Of a DNA stretch of 46,794 nt, positions 1 to 7,845 are shown one piece after another; within the stretch, counting starts at the first letter, position 1; each line of letters starts with the position of its first letter. Below the pieces are notes generated by a model. The model was not told the DNA's origin, did not search any database, and saw only the letters and a program-made list of their open reading frames with translations. Source of the stretch: an uncultured Woeseiaceae bacterium (lineage in GTDB: Bacteria; Pseudomonadota; Gammaproteobacteria; Steroidobacterales; Woeseiaceae); the NCBI GenBank assembly GCA_945788625.1, contig CALZMQ010000026.1, positions 1 to 46,794 on the forward strand, written 5' to 3'. The translations under genes and the position numbers were made by a program.

Positions 1-627
1 GGGCTGCTGGTTGTCGCGCCCACATTCATTACGTTTGTATACGGAGCACGATGGGAGCCGACAGTCCTGCCTTTGCAGATACTGTGCGTGGCAGGAATAC
101 TGTATTCAGTGGAGCCAGTTGCTGTGTCGCTTATCAATGCGAAAGGCTTCCTGGTAGAGGACATCAAGAGGCAATCCTTGCACCTGATTCTGCTGACTGT
201 CGCAATACTGGTTCTCAGCAGGTGGGGCGTCGTTGGAATCGCGGCTGCAGTGACGTTTGCAGCATTCGCAAACTGGATGCTTTTGATCTATCTTTTATCG
301 CGCCGTATCGGGTTTGCAGCAATGCAATATGTCGAAAGCGTGCTGCCTGCCGTTCTTGCCTGTCTGGTCATGACCGCAACTGTTGCCATAGTTCAAAACC
401 TGGTGCGGGAACAATACGGGCTCGAAGGCGGGACGTTGTTACTCATCGCTGTCGTATCGGGCGCTATTATCTATTATGCAACGTTGCTGGTGCTGGATCG
501 GTACGTCAGGTGGAGGTTGCTCAATGAATCATTCGCTGAAATACAAAGTGTGATCAGGAGCGCGAGTCGACACTTGATGAAGAAGATGGGAATCGACAGC
601 TCGCGCAAGAGCCGGAAGGACCGGTGA
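1..627 (+). CDS. Polysaccharide flippase (Wzx/MATE-like), C-terminal part
   Basis: The reading frame is open from the first base, so the gene begins before the window. About 208 residues are visible. They form several hydrophobic membrane segments (for example around bases 180-310 and 330-500), ending in a basic cytoplasmic tail rich in Arg, Lys and Ser. The pattern of paired helices and the segment around VEPVAVSLINAKG resemble the C-terminal half of polysaccharide export flippases (PST/Wzx, MOP superfamily), which move lipid-linked repeat units across the inner membrane. Its position ahead of a polymerase/ligase-like gene in an exopolysaccharide locus supports this. The family is inferred from hydrophobicity, local motifs and context; the N-terminal half is not seen. 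Confidence 0.75.
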   Translation, partial: GLLVVAPTFITFVYGARWEPTVLPLQILCVAGILYSVEPVAVSLINAKGFLVEDIKRQSLHLILLTVAILVLSRWGVVGIAAAVTFAAFANWMLLIYLLSRRIGFAAMQYVESVLPAVLACLVMTATVAIVQNLVREQYGLEGGTLLLIAVVSGAIIYYATLLVLDRYVRWRLLNESFAEIQSVIRSASRHLMKKMGIDSSRKSRKDR

Positions 628-752
628 CATTCGAACGCGCGAGGGCTGCAGGGCCCAAGGCGGCAAACAGCCCCGGTAGTAATTGCTTGCCTGGATACAA
701 AATACAGAGCCACTCGCGTCGCTGAATCGTGATAATTGGCCATGGGAGAACA

Positions 753-1532
753 GTGCTGGATAACATTTCTCAGAAGAATGAGCTGCTCGATGCATGCAGT
801 TGGCGTCTTCTGCTACCCGATCTCGATAGTCCCCGCGTGCTCTCGATCATGCCACCGGACGCGTTGCACCTGGACGCGCTGGCTACCGTGTTCGGAAATG
901 TGACGTCTCTCGAGTCACGCGATTCTCCGATAACTTGTGAGAATGCTTCCGAGACCGAGGGTCGCGAAGGAATCCGCCAGGTCAGAGGGAGTGTACTGTC
1001 CCTGCCGTTCAGCGACGAAAGCTTTGATCTGGTGGTCGTGAACGCATTTGACATTAGCCACGACGGTCAGACCGAACCAGCCAACTGGCCGACGCGCCAC
1101 AAAGCAATTCTCGGGAGCCTGCGCCGGGTCCTGGCGACAGACGGTTGCGCGTGCCTGTGTGCCCCCAACCGATGGGACTACCGTCAGCTGCTGGAAGGGA
1201 ATGACCAGGATCCTCGTGGTCCATCAGGCAAGCTTCGTAGTCTGGTGCGAACCTACCGTCGATTGTCGAGTCAATTCTTGTCGCCAAAAAGGTACCTGAC
1301 CGTTCTGCATGAAGCGGGGTTTTCAGAGTTACAGGCATACATTGCTTTCCCGGATTGCAGGATGCCGCGGTTCGTCGTCCCGTTTGATACCGGCGTCTAT
1401 CGCTATTACAGACGCCACTTCACGTATCCACAGGGTACGGGTCTGCGCAAAATGCTGGCAAAGCTGATTGCAAGTTCAGGCCAGGACAGATTCGTGGAAA
1501 GCCACTTGATGATAACAGGAGTGAAAAGCTGA
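753..1532 (+). CDS. Class I SAM-dependent methyltransferase-like protein
   Basis: The protein has about 259 residues. It shows the Methyltransf_11 pattern: a first strand RVLSI, then SLPFSDESFDLVVVNAFD typical of the acidic-loop/strand-4 region, then LRRVLATDGCACLCAPNRWD, the usual 'report/conclusion' strand of these enzymes. The glycine-rich motif I is weak (SIMPPDA), so SAM binding is not certain. I chose GTG at 753 because GGGAG lies just upstream; a GTG at 729 in the same frame is an alternative without a ribosome site. It follows the flippase and precedes a phosphotransferase on the same strand. A role in methylating a sugar, lipid carrier or secreted glycan is inference from context. 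Confidence 0.7.
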   Translation: MLDNISQKNELLDACSWRLLLPDLDSPRVLSIMPPDALHLDALATVFGNVTSLESRDSPITCENASETEGREGIRQVRGSVLSLPFSDESFDLVVVNAFDISHDGQTEPANWPTRHKAILGSLRRVLATDGCACLCAPNRWDYRQLLEGNDQDPRGPSGKLRSLVRTYRRLSSQFLSPKRYLTVLHEAGFSELQAYIAFPDCRMPRFVVPFDTGVYRYYRRHFTYPQGTGLRKMLAKLIASSGQDRFVESHLMITGVKS

Positions 1533-1608
1533 TCCCTTTTCGGCGCCAGCGAGGTTCACGTTTACCGCGACGCCGCTTGATGATGTCGGCGAGACGTGGG
1601 GGATCGCA

Positions 1609-2544
1609 ATGCAATCCGTGACGACCGTTATCAACAAGTTGATCCACGACAGATTGGCGATGACTGCAGACCATGTGTTTCTCTATAACAACTATGACCT
1701 CACAGAAGGTAGCATCCTGCTGTTCCTGTTCAAGCGTGCCACCACAGCGCCATTCGCGGTTCTGAAACTTAGCCGAAACCGATCGATACTTCTTCGAGAG
1801 TATGAGAACCTCAAGCATATTCGCGAGATCTACCCGGGAATTGCGGCTGTGCCGCTGTTCTTCGATGAAATCGATGACTATCATGTGCTTTGTACCGAGC
1901 CGCTGAACGCGAACCGACTGACAGGCACTCGTGCGAAATCCAAAAAGCTGGGGCTTGTGACCGCACGACTGTCGAAGCTCCACTTGCTGCTGCAGTCGCA
2001 ATCTGCGACGACAACGTTCAGCAAGGAGGACTACCTGCAGCCGTTTACAGGGTTGTACGAGACAGAGTTACCCGTCACCATCGCAGATTACTACAATGAC
2101 CTCGCTGCAGAATTCGCGCACAAGATTGAATACTCGTCAGTTCGGAAGATTCCTCAGCATGGCGATCTCTATTTCGACAATGTTCTGACAAAAGGTCGGC
2201 AGGTCTATTTTCTGGATTGGGAGGATTTTGGAGCGATCAATTTGCCTGGTTACGATCTTTTTAGTCTCGTATTTGACGTTTGTAACCTGCAAGATGAGAA
2301 GGTCGACCTCGTGGAGAAATCACTCGATTCTGTCGCTCGTTGCACCGAGGATTACTTTCGGAGCCTGGAAATTCCGGCTGGGATTGTCGGCGCCCTTATG
2401 GCATATACGCTCGTACAACAGTATTGCAGAAGCTGGACGCAAGGTCGTACATCAAAGGAAGCGTTCAGGCGCAGACTGGTTTTTTTGGCAGATAACAAGA
2501 GCCTGCTTATGCATATGACAGACGCATATAGCTTGCGGTGGTGA
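1609..2544 (+). CDS. APH-like phosphotransferase (aminoglycoside phosphotransferase/choline kinase fold)
   Basis: This 311-residue protein carries the catalytic loop HGDLYFDN (residues 184-191) and a downstream metal-binding LDWEDFG (202-208). These are the two hallmarks of the APH/choline-kinase superfamily. The N-terminal lobe has a candidate ATP-contacting Lys in VLKLSR (about residue 53) and Glu in REYENLKH (about 64). The start ATG is preceded by GGGGG at a suitable distance. In exopolysaccharide loci such kinases are thought to phosphorylate a sugar or lipid intermediate; an antibiotic-resistance role is unlikely here. The substrate cannot be read from sequence. Confidence 0.8.
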   Translation: MQSVTTVINKLIHDRLAMTADHVFLYNNYDLTEGSILLFLFKRATTAPFAVLKLSRNRSILLREYENLKHIREIYPGIAAVPLFFDEIDDYHVLCTEPLNANRLTGTRAKSKKLGLVTARLSKLHLLLQSQSATTTFSKEDYLQPFTGLYETELPVTIADYYNDLAAEFAHKIEYSSVRKIPQHGDLYFDNVLTKGRQVYFLDWEDFGAINLPGYDLFSLVFDVCNLQDEKVDLVEKSLDSVARCTEDYFRSLEIPAGIVGALMAYTLVQQYCRSWTQGRTSKEAFRRRLVFLADNKSLLMHMTDAYSLRW

Positions 2545-2553
2545 AGAAGGCCG

Positions 2554-3885
2554 ATGCGGGACCTGGTAATAACGCTTATCGTATTTGGCAGCATTCCATT
2601 CATATTGATGCGCCCAAGTATCGGCGTATTGGTCTGGTCCTGGCTTGGATACATGAACCCGCACCGCCTTACCTGGGGTTTTGCCTATAACTTTCCGTTT
2701 TCCCAGATCGTCGCTATTAGCCTGATTCTGGGTCTGCTCTTCTCAAAAGAGCCAAAGAAAATTCCCCTCAACGCGCTGACGGTACTGTGGCTCGTGTGGG
2801 TCCTGTGGATGAGCATTACGACTTTCATGGCCATAGACAGCTCGCACAGTATGTGGGAATGGGAACGAACAATAAAAATCCAGCTAATGGTTCTCGCAAC
2901 GATCATGGTGATGAAGACGCACACCCGAATTACCGCGTTAGTCTGGGTGATTGTAATTTCCATAGGATTCTATGGCGTCAAGGGAGGAATCTTTACGATC
3001 TTAACAGGGGGGAACTTTATCGTCTGGGGACCACCCATGACGCACATCACAGGCAACAATGAAATCGCCTTCGCGCTTGTGATGACGTTGCCGCTAATGC
3101 GATACCTGCAACTGGAAAGCAAAAACCGATTCGTGAGAATCGGCCTGATCGTCTCAATGTTCCTGGTGGCCGTATCTATTATCGGATCGTATTCGCGTGG
3201 TGCATTTCTTGCCGGAAGCACCATGGCACTGTCTTTAATCTTGAAGAGCAAGAATAAATTCCGGATCGGCGTGGTGCTCGTGATTCTGGCAGTGATTGCA
3301 GTCACATTCATTCCTCAAAAGTGGGAAGAGAGAATGGCGACGATTCAAACCTACGAAATGGATGCGTCGGCAATGGGGCGCATTAATGCCTGGCGGTTTG
3401 CGATCAACCTGGCACAGGACCATCCTGTTTTTGGCGGGGGATTCGACACATTCCTGCCGGAGCTTTTTCGCATTTACGCGCCAGTGCCGGATGACTTTCA
3501 CGACGCCCACAGCATCTACTTTGAAGTACTCGCAGAGCATGGATTTGTGGGGCTGGCGATCTTTCTGTTGCTCGGTGTAGCTGCACTAAGGAATGGAAGC
3601 CGAATCACCAAACTGTCCAAAGACAGGGAATCCTTGTTATGGGTGCATAATCTGGCGTCAATGGTGCAAGTGAGCATCATTGGATATGCGGTAGGTGGCG
3701 CCTTCCTCGGCTTGGCCTATTTCGATCTTTACTATCACCTGATCGCAATAGTCATATTGATGCGCCTGGCTGCGGAACAGCAAATCGCCAGCGATTCAGC
3801 ACCGGATTTGACCGCAATTGAACAGATCAAGAATGTCACGGACGAACCCGGGCTTCGGAGCACGAACGGGCAACCCGCAGAATGA
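2554..3885 (+). CDS. Exosortase A-associated putative O-glycosylation ligase (O-antigen ligase/Wzy family)
   Basis: The 443-residue protein is strongly hydrophobic, with roughly ten to twelve membrane segments. The N-terminal block WSWLGYMNPHRL (residues 28-39) is characteristic of the XrtA-associated O-ligase family (TIGR03097). The Wzy_C region is visible as GSYSRGAF (from about residue 211), a WRFAINLAQDHPVFGGGF stretch, and HDAHSIYFEVLAEHG (from about 314). In this family the conserved Arg and His residues act in glycan transfer from a lipid carrier. It starts 9 bases after the kinase stop with GAAGG upstream, so it is probably in the same transcript. Whether it polymerises the exopolysaccharide or attaches glycan to PEP-CTERM proteins is not settled for the family. 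Confidence 0.9.
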   Translation: MRDLVITLIVFGSIPFILMRPSIGVLVWSWLGYMNPHRLTWGFAYNFPFSQIVAISLILGLLFSKEPKKIPLNALTVLWLVWVLWMSITTFMAIDSSHSMWEWERTIKIQLMVLATIMVMKTHTRITALVWVIVISIGFYGVKGGIFTILTGGNFIVWGPPMTHITGNNEIAFALVMTLPLMRYLQLESKNRFVRIGLIVSMFLVAVSIIGSYSRGAFLAGSTMALSLILKSKNKFRIGVVLVILAVIAVTFIPQKWEERMATIQTYEMDASAMGRINAWRFAINLAQDHPVFGGGFDTFLPELFRIYAPVPDDFHDAHSIYFEVLAEHGFVGLAIFLLLGVAALRNGSRITKLSKDRESLLWVHNLASMVQVSIIGYAVGGAFLGLAYFDLYYHLIAIVILMRLAAEQQIASDSAPDLTAIEQIKNVTDEPGLRSTNGQPAE

Positions 3886-3901
3886 GGGCCCGCAATACTC
3901 C

Positions 3902-3931
3902 AGCGCAGCGACCCCGACAGGTCGCTGCGCT
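3902..3931. terminator. Perfect 12-bp inverted repeat between convergent genes
   Basis: AGCGCAGCGACC (3902-3913) and GGTCGCTGCGCT (3920-3931) pair perfectly around a 6-base loop. The repeat lies between the stops of two convergent genes (3885 and 3956). There is no T-run on either side, so it is not a classic intrinsic terminator, but a bidirectional transcription barrier or mRNA 3'-end stabiliser is the likely role. Confidence 0.55.
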
Positions 3932-3955
3932 ACGCATGGGGGACTGCTGTTGTCG

Positions 3956-5803
3956 TCAACGAGCAGTCGCTGATCGCCGATACGCGCCTATGGTCAGCAG
4001 GAATAGCAGGAAGGGGAAGCCAAGGGCGCCCGCGCCCGATTCATCATTTGCGCTGGTGGTCGGGCCATCATCAGGTGGTGGCGGTGGCGCGGGAGCATTT
4101 ACTGTGACACTCACAGAGTCCGTTGCCTCGCCGCCAGGCCCCGTACAACGAATCGTGAATTGCACATCCTGAGAAATCGGTCCGACCGATTCACTGCCCT
4201 GCAGCGATTTCGCTCCGGACCAGTCACCCAGCGCAGAACAGGTATCGGCATTTGACGAATTCCAGTCGACAACCGAATACCCGCCGTCATCGACGGATCT
4301 CGGGTTGGCCGACACACTGACTGTTGGCGCAGGCTGTGCGCCCTGGATAGTAACGTTCGCAACGTCAGCCGACGTTCCACCATTCCCGCTGCACGTGAGG
4401 GAATACGTGCGATCGGAGCTCAAGGGACCAACGGATTCGCTGCCCGACACCGGCTTGGCACCGGTCCAGTCACCGGATGCGGTACAACTGTCGGCGTTCG
4501 CGCTGCTCCAGGTCAGAGTTGTCATGCCCTGTGCCGCCACAGAGGCCGGGTCCGCGGAAAGCGACACCGTCGGTGCCGGCTCTGCGCTGCCATTGAAAGG
4601 ATACGGACGAACAACGCGAGTTTGCCATGCATTGTTGCCGCTGTACGGATTATGAATCCAGTAAAATACCTGGTGAACCGGCTCGAATCCGGCGCGACCG
4701 TAGACATGTCCATTGCCGCTCGGCCCACCGGTCGCAATGGTGTCCCAACCGGATCCACTCCAGCGTCTCAACGTGCCATTTTGAGGCACAATCGCAAAGT
4801 ACGTGCCGTAATTGGGCCCAAACGAAGCATCTACGTAAACAATATACGTACTTTCGGCATTCCCAGGTACCGCGCCCATGTTGCGCTGCTGTCCCGTCGC
4901 GATATCGTACTCGTGCCAGCTGCTACCTGCGAACCGACCGGAACCGAATAATGTACCTTGACTTCCTTTGTCCGGGTTGAAGTTCAGCGACGACTCCTCG
5001 GCCTGTGAACTCAATGAGTCTCCCGCACCGCTGACCGTCTCTGTCGTCGTATTGAACAGGCGCAGTCCGGCTCCATCATGTACCCAGATATTGCCTGTCA
5101 GCGTATCTTCGGCCGCCGCCGCGTGCCCGCCATACTGGCTCGCCAGGGGCGCACCGACGAAGCTCCAGCCAACGCCGAAGTCGTAACGCCAGATATCGCC
5201 CTCCACGTGGTCCCATGATTCGCCCGGTTGCCCCGGATTGTCGTACGGCAGGATGCCCGAGAAGATGTAAAAGTGATCGGACCGTACGACTATCTGATCG
5301 TAGCTGTGGCGTGACAGCGCAACCAAACCGCGACCATCGAGGATTCCGCCTGGGGTCGAGCCGTCGTAGTTCGCGTTGAGGTACTGACCGATCTGTCCCC
5401 AATCATTGTCGGCAACACCGATATGATCGGCCGTGGAGACCAACTCTTCAGTCCAGCCGACAGTTTCAAAATTTCGCCAATCCAGAAACGCCACAGCATC
5501 ACTAAATCCATTGTTGTGCCCGCCGCCGAAGACGACCGTCCGACCGTTCTTGGTGCCGCCCCCCGAATACGCGACCGTCTGGTAGTCAACCCTGAGGTTG
5601 TTGCCCTCATTCGCTGTTACGTCTTGCCACGCGGATCCGACGGAAATGCTGTCAATGAACGGACTTGTTTCGTTTGACTGTGCGTTTGCTACGGTCGCGG
5701 AAAAACTGCCGGCTAGCAGGAGACTCGCCATCAGAGCCAGTCCGGGACTTTGTGACTTCTCTGTCATCATGTCCGTATGACGTTCAAAGATACGTATGTT
5801 CAT
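3956..5803 (-). CDS. Secreted kelch/galactose-oxidase-like protein with two Ig-like repeats and Gly-rich C-terminal anchor
   Basis: The protein has about 615 residues. I chose ATG at 5803 because AGAGG lies 8 bases upstream; a longer TTG start at 5848 would overlap the previous stop as TTGA. A signal peptide with an AMP-like end (VANAQ) is followed by a beta-propeller-like region with FGGGHNNG (about 91-98) and SRHSYDQ (about 163). Two Ig-like repeats of about 80 residues follow (about 411-490 and 493-572). Each has an SCTASGDW / LTCSG type cysteine pair. The end is a proline-rich linker, then GAGALGFPF, a hydrophobic stretch and YRRSATAR. This tripartite tail resembles GlyGly-CTERM-type sorting signals, not PEP-CTERM. 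It is the third gene of the riboswitch-led operon. Enzyme activity is unproven; a surface carbohydrate-related role is inferred. Confidence 0.75.
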   Translation of the reverse strand: MNIRIFERHTDMMTEKSQSPGLALMASLLLAGSFSATVANAQSNETSPFIDSISVGSAWQDVTANEGNNLRVDYQTVAYSGGGTKNGRTVVFGGGHNNGFSDAVAFLDWRNFETVGWTEELVSTADHIGVADNDWGQIGQYLNANYDGSTPGGILDGRGLVALSRHSYDQIVVRSDHFYIFSGILPYDNPGQPGESWDHVEGDIWRYDFGVGWSFVGAPLASQYGGHAAAAEDTLTGNIWVHDGAGLRLFNTTTETVSGAGDSLSSQAEESSLNFNPDKGSQGTLFGSGRFAGSSWHEYDIATGQQRNMGAVPGNAESTYIVYVDASFGPNYGTYFAIVPQNGTLRRWSGSGWDTIATGGPSGNGHVYGRAGFEPVHQVFYWIHNPYSGNNAWQTRVVRPYPFNGSAEPAPTVSLSADPASVAAQGMTTLTWSSANADSCTASGDWTGAKPVSGSESVGPLSSDRTYSLTCSGNGGTSADVANVTIQGAQPAPTVSVSANPRSVDDGGYSVVDWNSSNADTCSALGDWSGAKSLQGSESVGPISQDVQFTIRCTGPGGEATDSVSVTVNAPAPPPPPDDGPTTSANDESGAGALGFPFLLFLLTIGAYRRSATAR

Positions 5804-5844
5804 TCGGTCAACCTCTTGGTCCTGTTGTTCCTTGTGGCTCCGCC

Positions 5845-7845
5845 TCAAGGAGTGAATTCGTATGCGCCGACATCGATCGAGCCATCTGCAGGGCGCAATT
5901 CCCTGTTGTTCCGGTGCAAGTATTGAAACCGGGGGTAAAGATCAAAGCCGTTCCCCATACCGGGCACGCTTCCGGCTTCACGGGCAGGCGAGTTGCCGGT
6001 GAGGCGGTAATTGAAAGAATCGATTGCGACAAGCCCCGGTGCAGTCGTCTGCAGGTTTGTCGTCATGGTTCCCTGTGCACCGCTGAGAATATTTCCGCCA
6101 CCAACAAGCAGGTTGTTGATCAGTTCCACCACGGATGTACCGCCTGCCACTTGCACGAACGTTCCGCCGTAGTCATCGACCAACGTATTGTTCACGAGAT
6201 ACAGGTTATGCGTGCGCCCTCCGGACAAACCTTCTGTGCCGTAGTTCACGATGACCGAGTTGTCAGTGTTCGGGCCTTGCTGCATCAGGTTGCCGATTAC
6301 ATAGCTCAGGCCGCCATTCGGAATATCCACCGCGTAGCTGGACGTGCCGGTCGATTCATCCATGATTCGGTTATAAAGAATGAAATTTTCCCGGGCCCGG
6401 CTCTTGACGTTATGGCCGATGCGAGCGTGGTGCATGTAGCTGTGCCGCAATGTAAATCGCTCGGCATCGAGTATGTACATGTTGTGGCTAAAGCCGTCGC
6501 CATAACCGTTGTTGTCGAATTCGGAATACTCCACCAACACATCGCCCGCACCACCGAGGATGCCCTCTTCACTGTCGTGGAAGTAGCCATTGCAGACCAC
6601 AAGATTCCAGCCATCGTGACGTATGCCGGCTCCGTTTTGATCCGGTACGGAAATTTGTGAGAACTCGATATTTTCGACGACCGTATCGTTGCCGGCGATC
6701 ACCCAGATAGCCTTGCCCTGAGCGTCGGCGCCGTCTGCGCGCAGGTGCGCGTATCCACCCACGCCTCTGAGTGTCAGATTGTCCTGGTACCAACTCGCGA
6801 CATCGGCGGGATATACACCGGCATCTATTTCGACAACGTCGCCATCCTGCGCGGCACTGGCTGCAGCCGCTACCGTTTGATAGGTCCGACCCGGACCGAC
6901 ACGAATGACATTCGCTGGGTCGAAGTCGGCGACGACAGGGCTGGCGCTGACCGTCACGGTCTGCGTTCCGACAAAGTCGATGACATCGTCGGACTGCGGG
7001 TTGTCGCTGGCACTATCGGCGACGAAAGCGAGCGTGTACTCACCTGCAGCAAGCGACCCCGTTTCATAGCTGAATGTACAAGCACCGGAATCCTGCTCAA
7101 CCACGGCACTCATCATGGGATCGCCGCCATCCCCATCAATGTCATCTGGCGTAACCGTGCCCGCGAACAGGTAGACGCTGCCAGACGCGGCCCGGTTGAC
7201 CAGGCTGCTGTCAACACTGCCCAGAATTGCGGCAGCACCGCTCGCGCTGACCGTCACTGTCAGCGTGTCACTTACATTGCCGCCTGGGCCGCTGCAGTCC
7301 AGCGCGTAAGTCGCATTGCTGTTCAGGTTTCCGGTCGACACTGATCCTGATGTTTCCCTGGGTCCCGACCAGTCACCCGATGCCGTGCAGCTGTCGACAT
7401 CTGTCGTCGACCATTCCAGCGTCGCTGCCGATCCTTGTGCTACGACCTGGGGCGAAGCGGAAAACGCCAGAGTCGGCATTGCAGCGCCGCCGCTGACAGT
7501 TACTGCCGCAGTCCGGCTGGCGCTGCCGCCGGGCCCCGCACATGTCAGCGTAAACTGGCTGTCTGCGGCCAGTGGACCGACAGTCTCCGTGCCATTTGTC
7601 GGACGGTCTCCGCTCCATGCACCCGATGCGGTACAGCTATCTGCATTTGTTGCGTCCCAGGTCACCGCCGACATGTCACCCGAATTGACGGTCGCCGGGT
7701 CCGCACTGATCGAAACAACAGGTGCAGGCTGACTAACATCGCCGTCACCGTCCGTCACGCCGTCGCTGCTTTTGCAACCAACCATCATTACCGGCAGCAA
7801 TATCAGCGCCGACAACCACTTTTGTCTTGTCGGGCAACCGTTCAT
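5845..7845 (-). CDS. Lipoprotein with two Ig-like repeats and a right-handed beta-helix (pectate-lyase-like) domain
   Basis: The 666-residue protein begins with a lipoprotein signal ending MMVGC (Cys 24), so it should be lipidated. A low-complexity Gly/Asp linker is followed by two Ig-like repeats (about 41-118 and 124-202) of the same Cys-pair type as in its neighbours. A further beta-sandwich-like region (about 205-295) precedes a long parallel beta-helix (about 315-660). The helix starts RVGPGRTYQTVAAAASAAQDG, the usual beginning of pectate lyase/Pel-like helices, and continues with many Asn-rich coils. It ends GSIDVGAYEF, the common closing motif of such proteins. Polysaccharide lyases and epimerases use this fold, so exopolysaccharide trimming or binding is plausible but inferred. 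The start overlaps the upstream gene's stop by 4 bases (ATGA), indicating translational coupling. Confidence 0.8.
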   Translation of the reverse strand: MNGCPTRQKWLSALILLPVMMVGCKSSDGVTDGDGDVSQPAPVVSISADPATVNSGDMSAVTWDATNADSCTASGAWSGDRPTNGTETVGPLAADSQFTLTCAGPGGSASRTAAVTVSGGAAMPTLAFSASPQVVAQGSAATLEWSTTDVDSCTASGDWSGPRETSGSVSTGNLNSNATYALDCSGPGGNVSDTLTVTVSASGAAAILGSVDSSLVNRAASGSVYLFAGTVTPDDIDGDGGDPMMSAVVEQDSGACTFSYETGSLAAGEYTLAFVADSASDNPQSDDVIDFVGTQTVTVSASPVVADFDPANVIRVGPGRTYQTVAAAASAAQDGDVVEIDAGVYPADVASWYQDNLTLRGVGGYAHLRADGADAQGKAIWVIAGNDTVVENIEFSQISVPDQNGAGIRHDGWNLVVCNGYFHDSEEGILGGAGDVLVEYSEFDNNGYGDGFSHNMYILDAERFTLRHSYMHHARIGHNVKSRARENFILYNRIMDESTGTSSYAVDIPNGGLSYVIGNLMQQGPNTDNSVIVNYGTEGLSGGRTHNLYLVNNTLVDDYGGTFVQVAGGTSVVELINNLLVGGGNILSGAQGTMTTNLQTTAPGLVAIDSFNYRLTGNSPAREAGSVPGMGNGFDLYPRFQYLHRNNRELRPADGSIDVGAYEFTP

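Noticed and set aside
1609..2544. Aminoglycoside resistance gene.
   Set aside because: Only the kinase fold is shared; the exopolysaccharide context and lack of closer motifs do not support resistance.
5804..5848. Longer TTG start for the anchored kelch protein.
   Set aside because: ATG 5803 has a clear AGAGG site and already includes the whole signal peptide.
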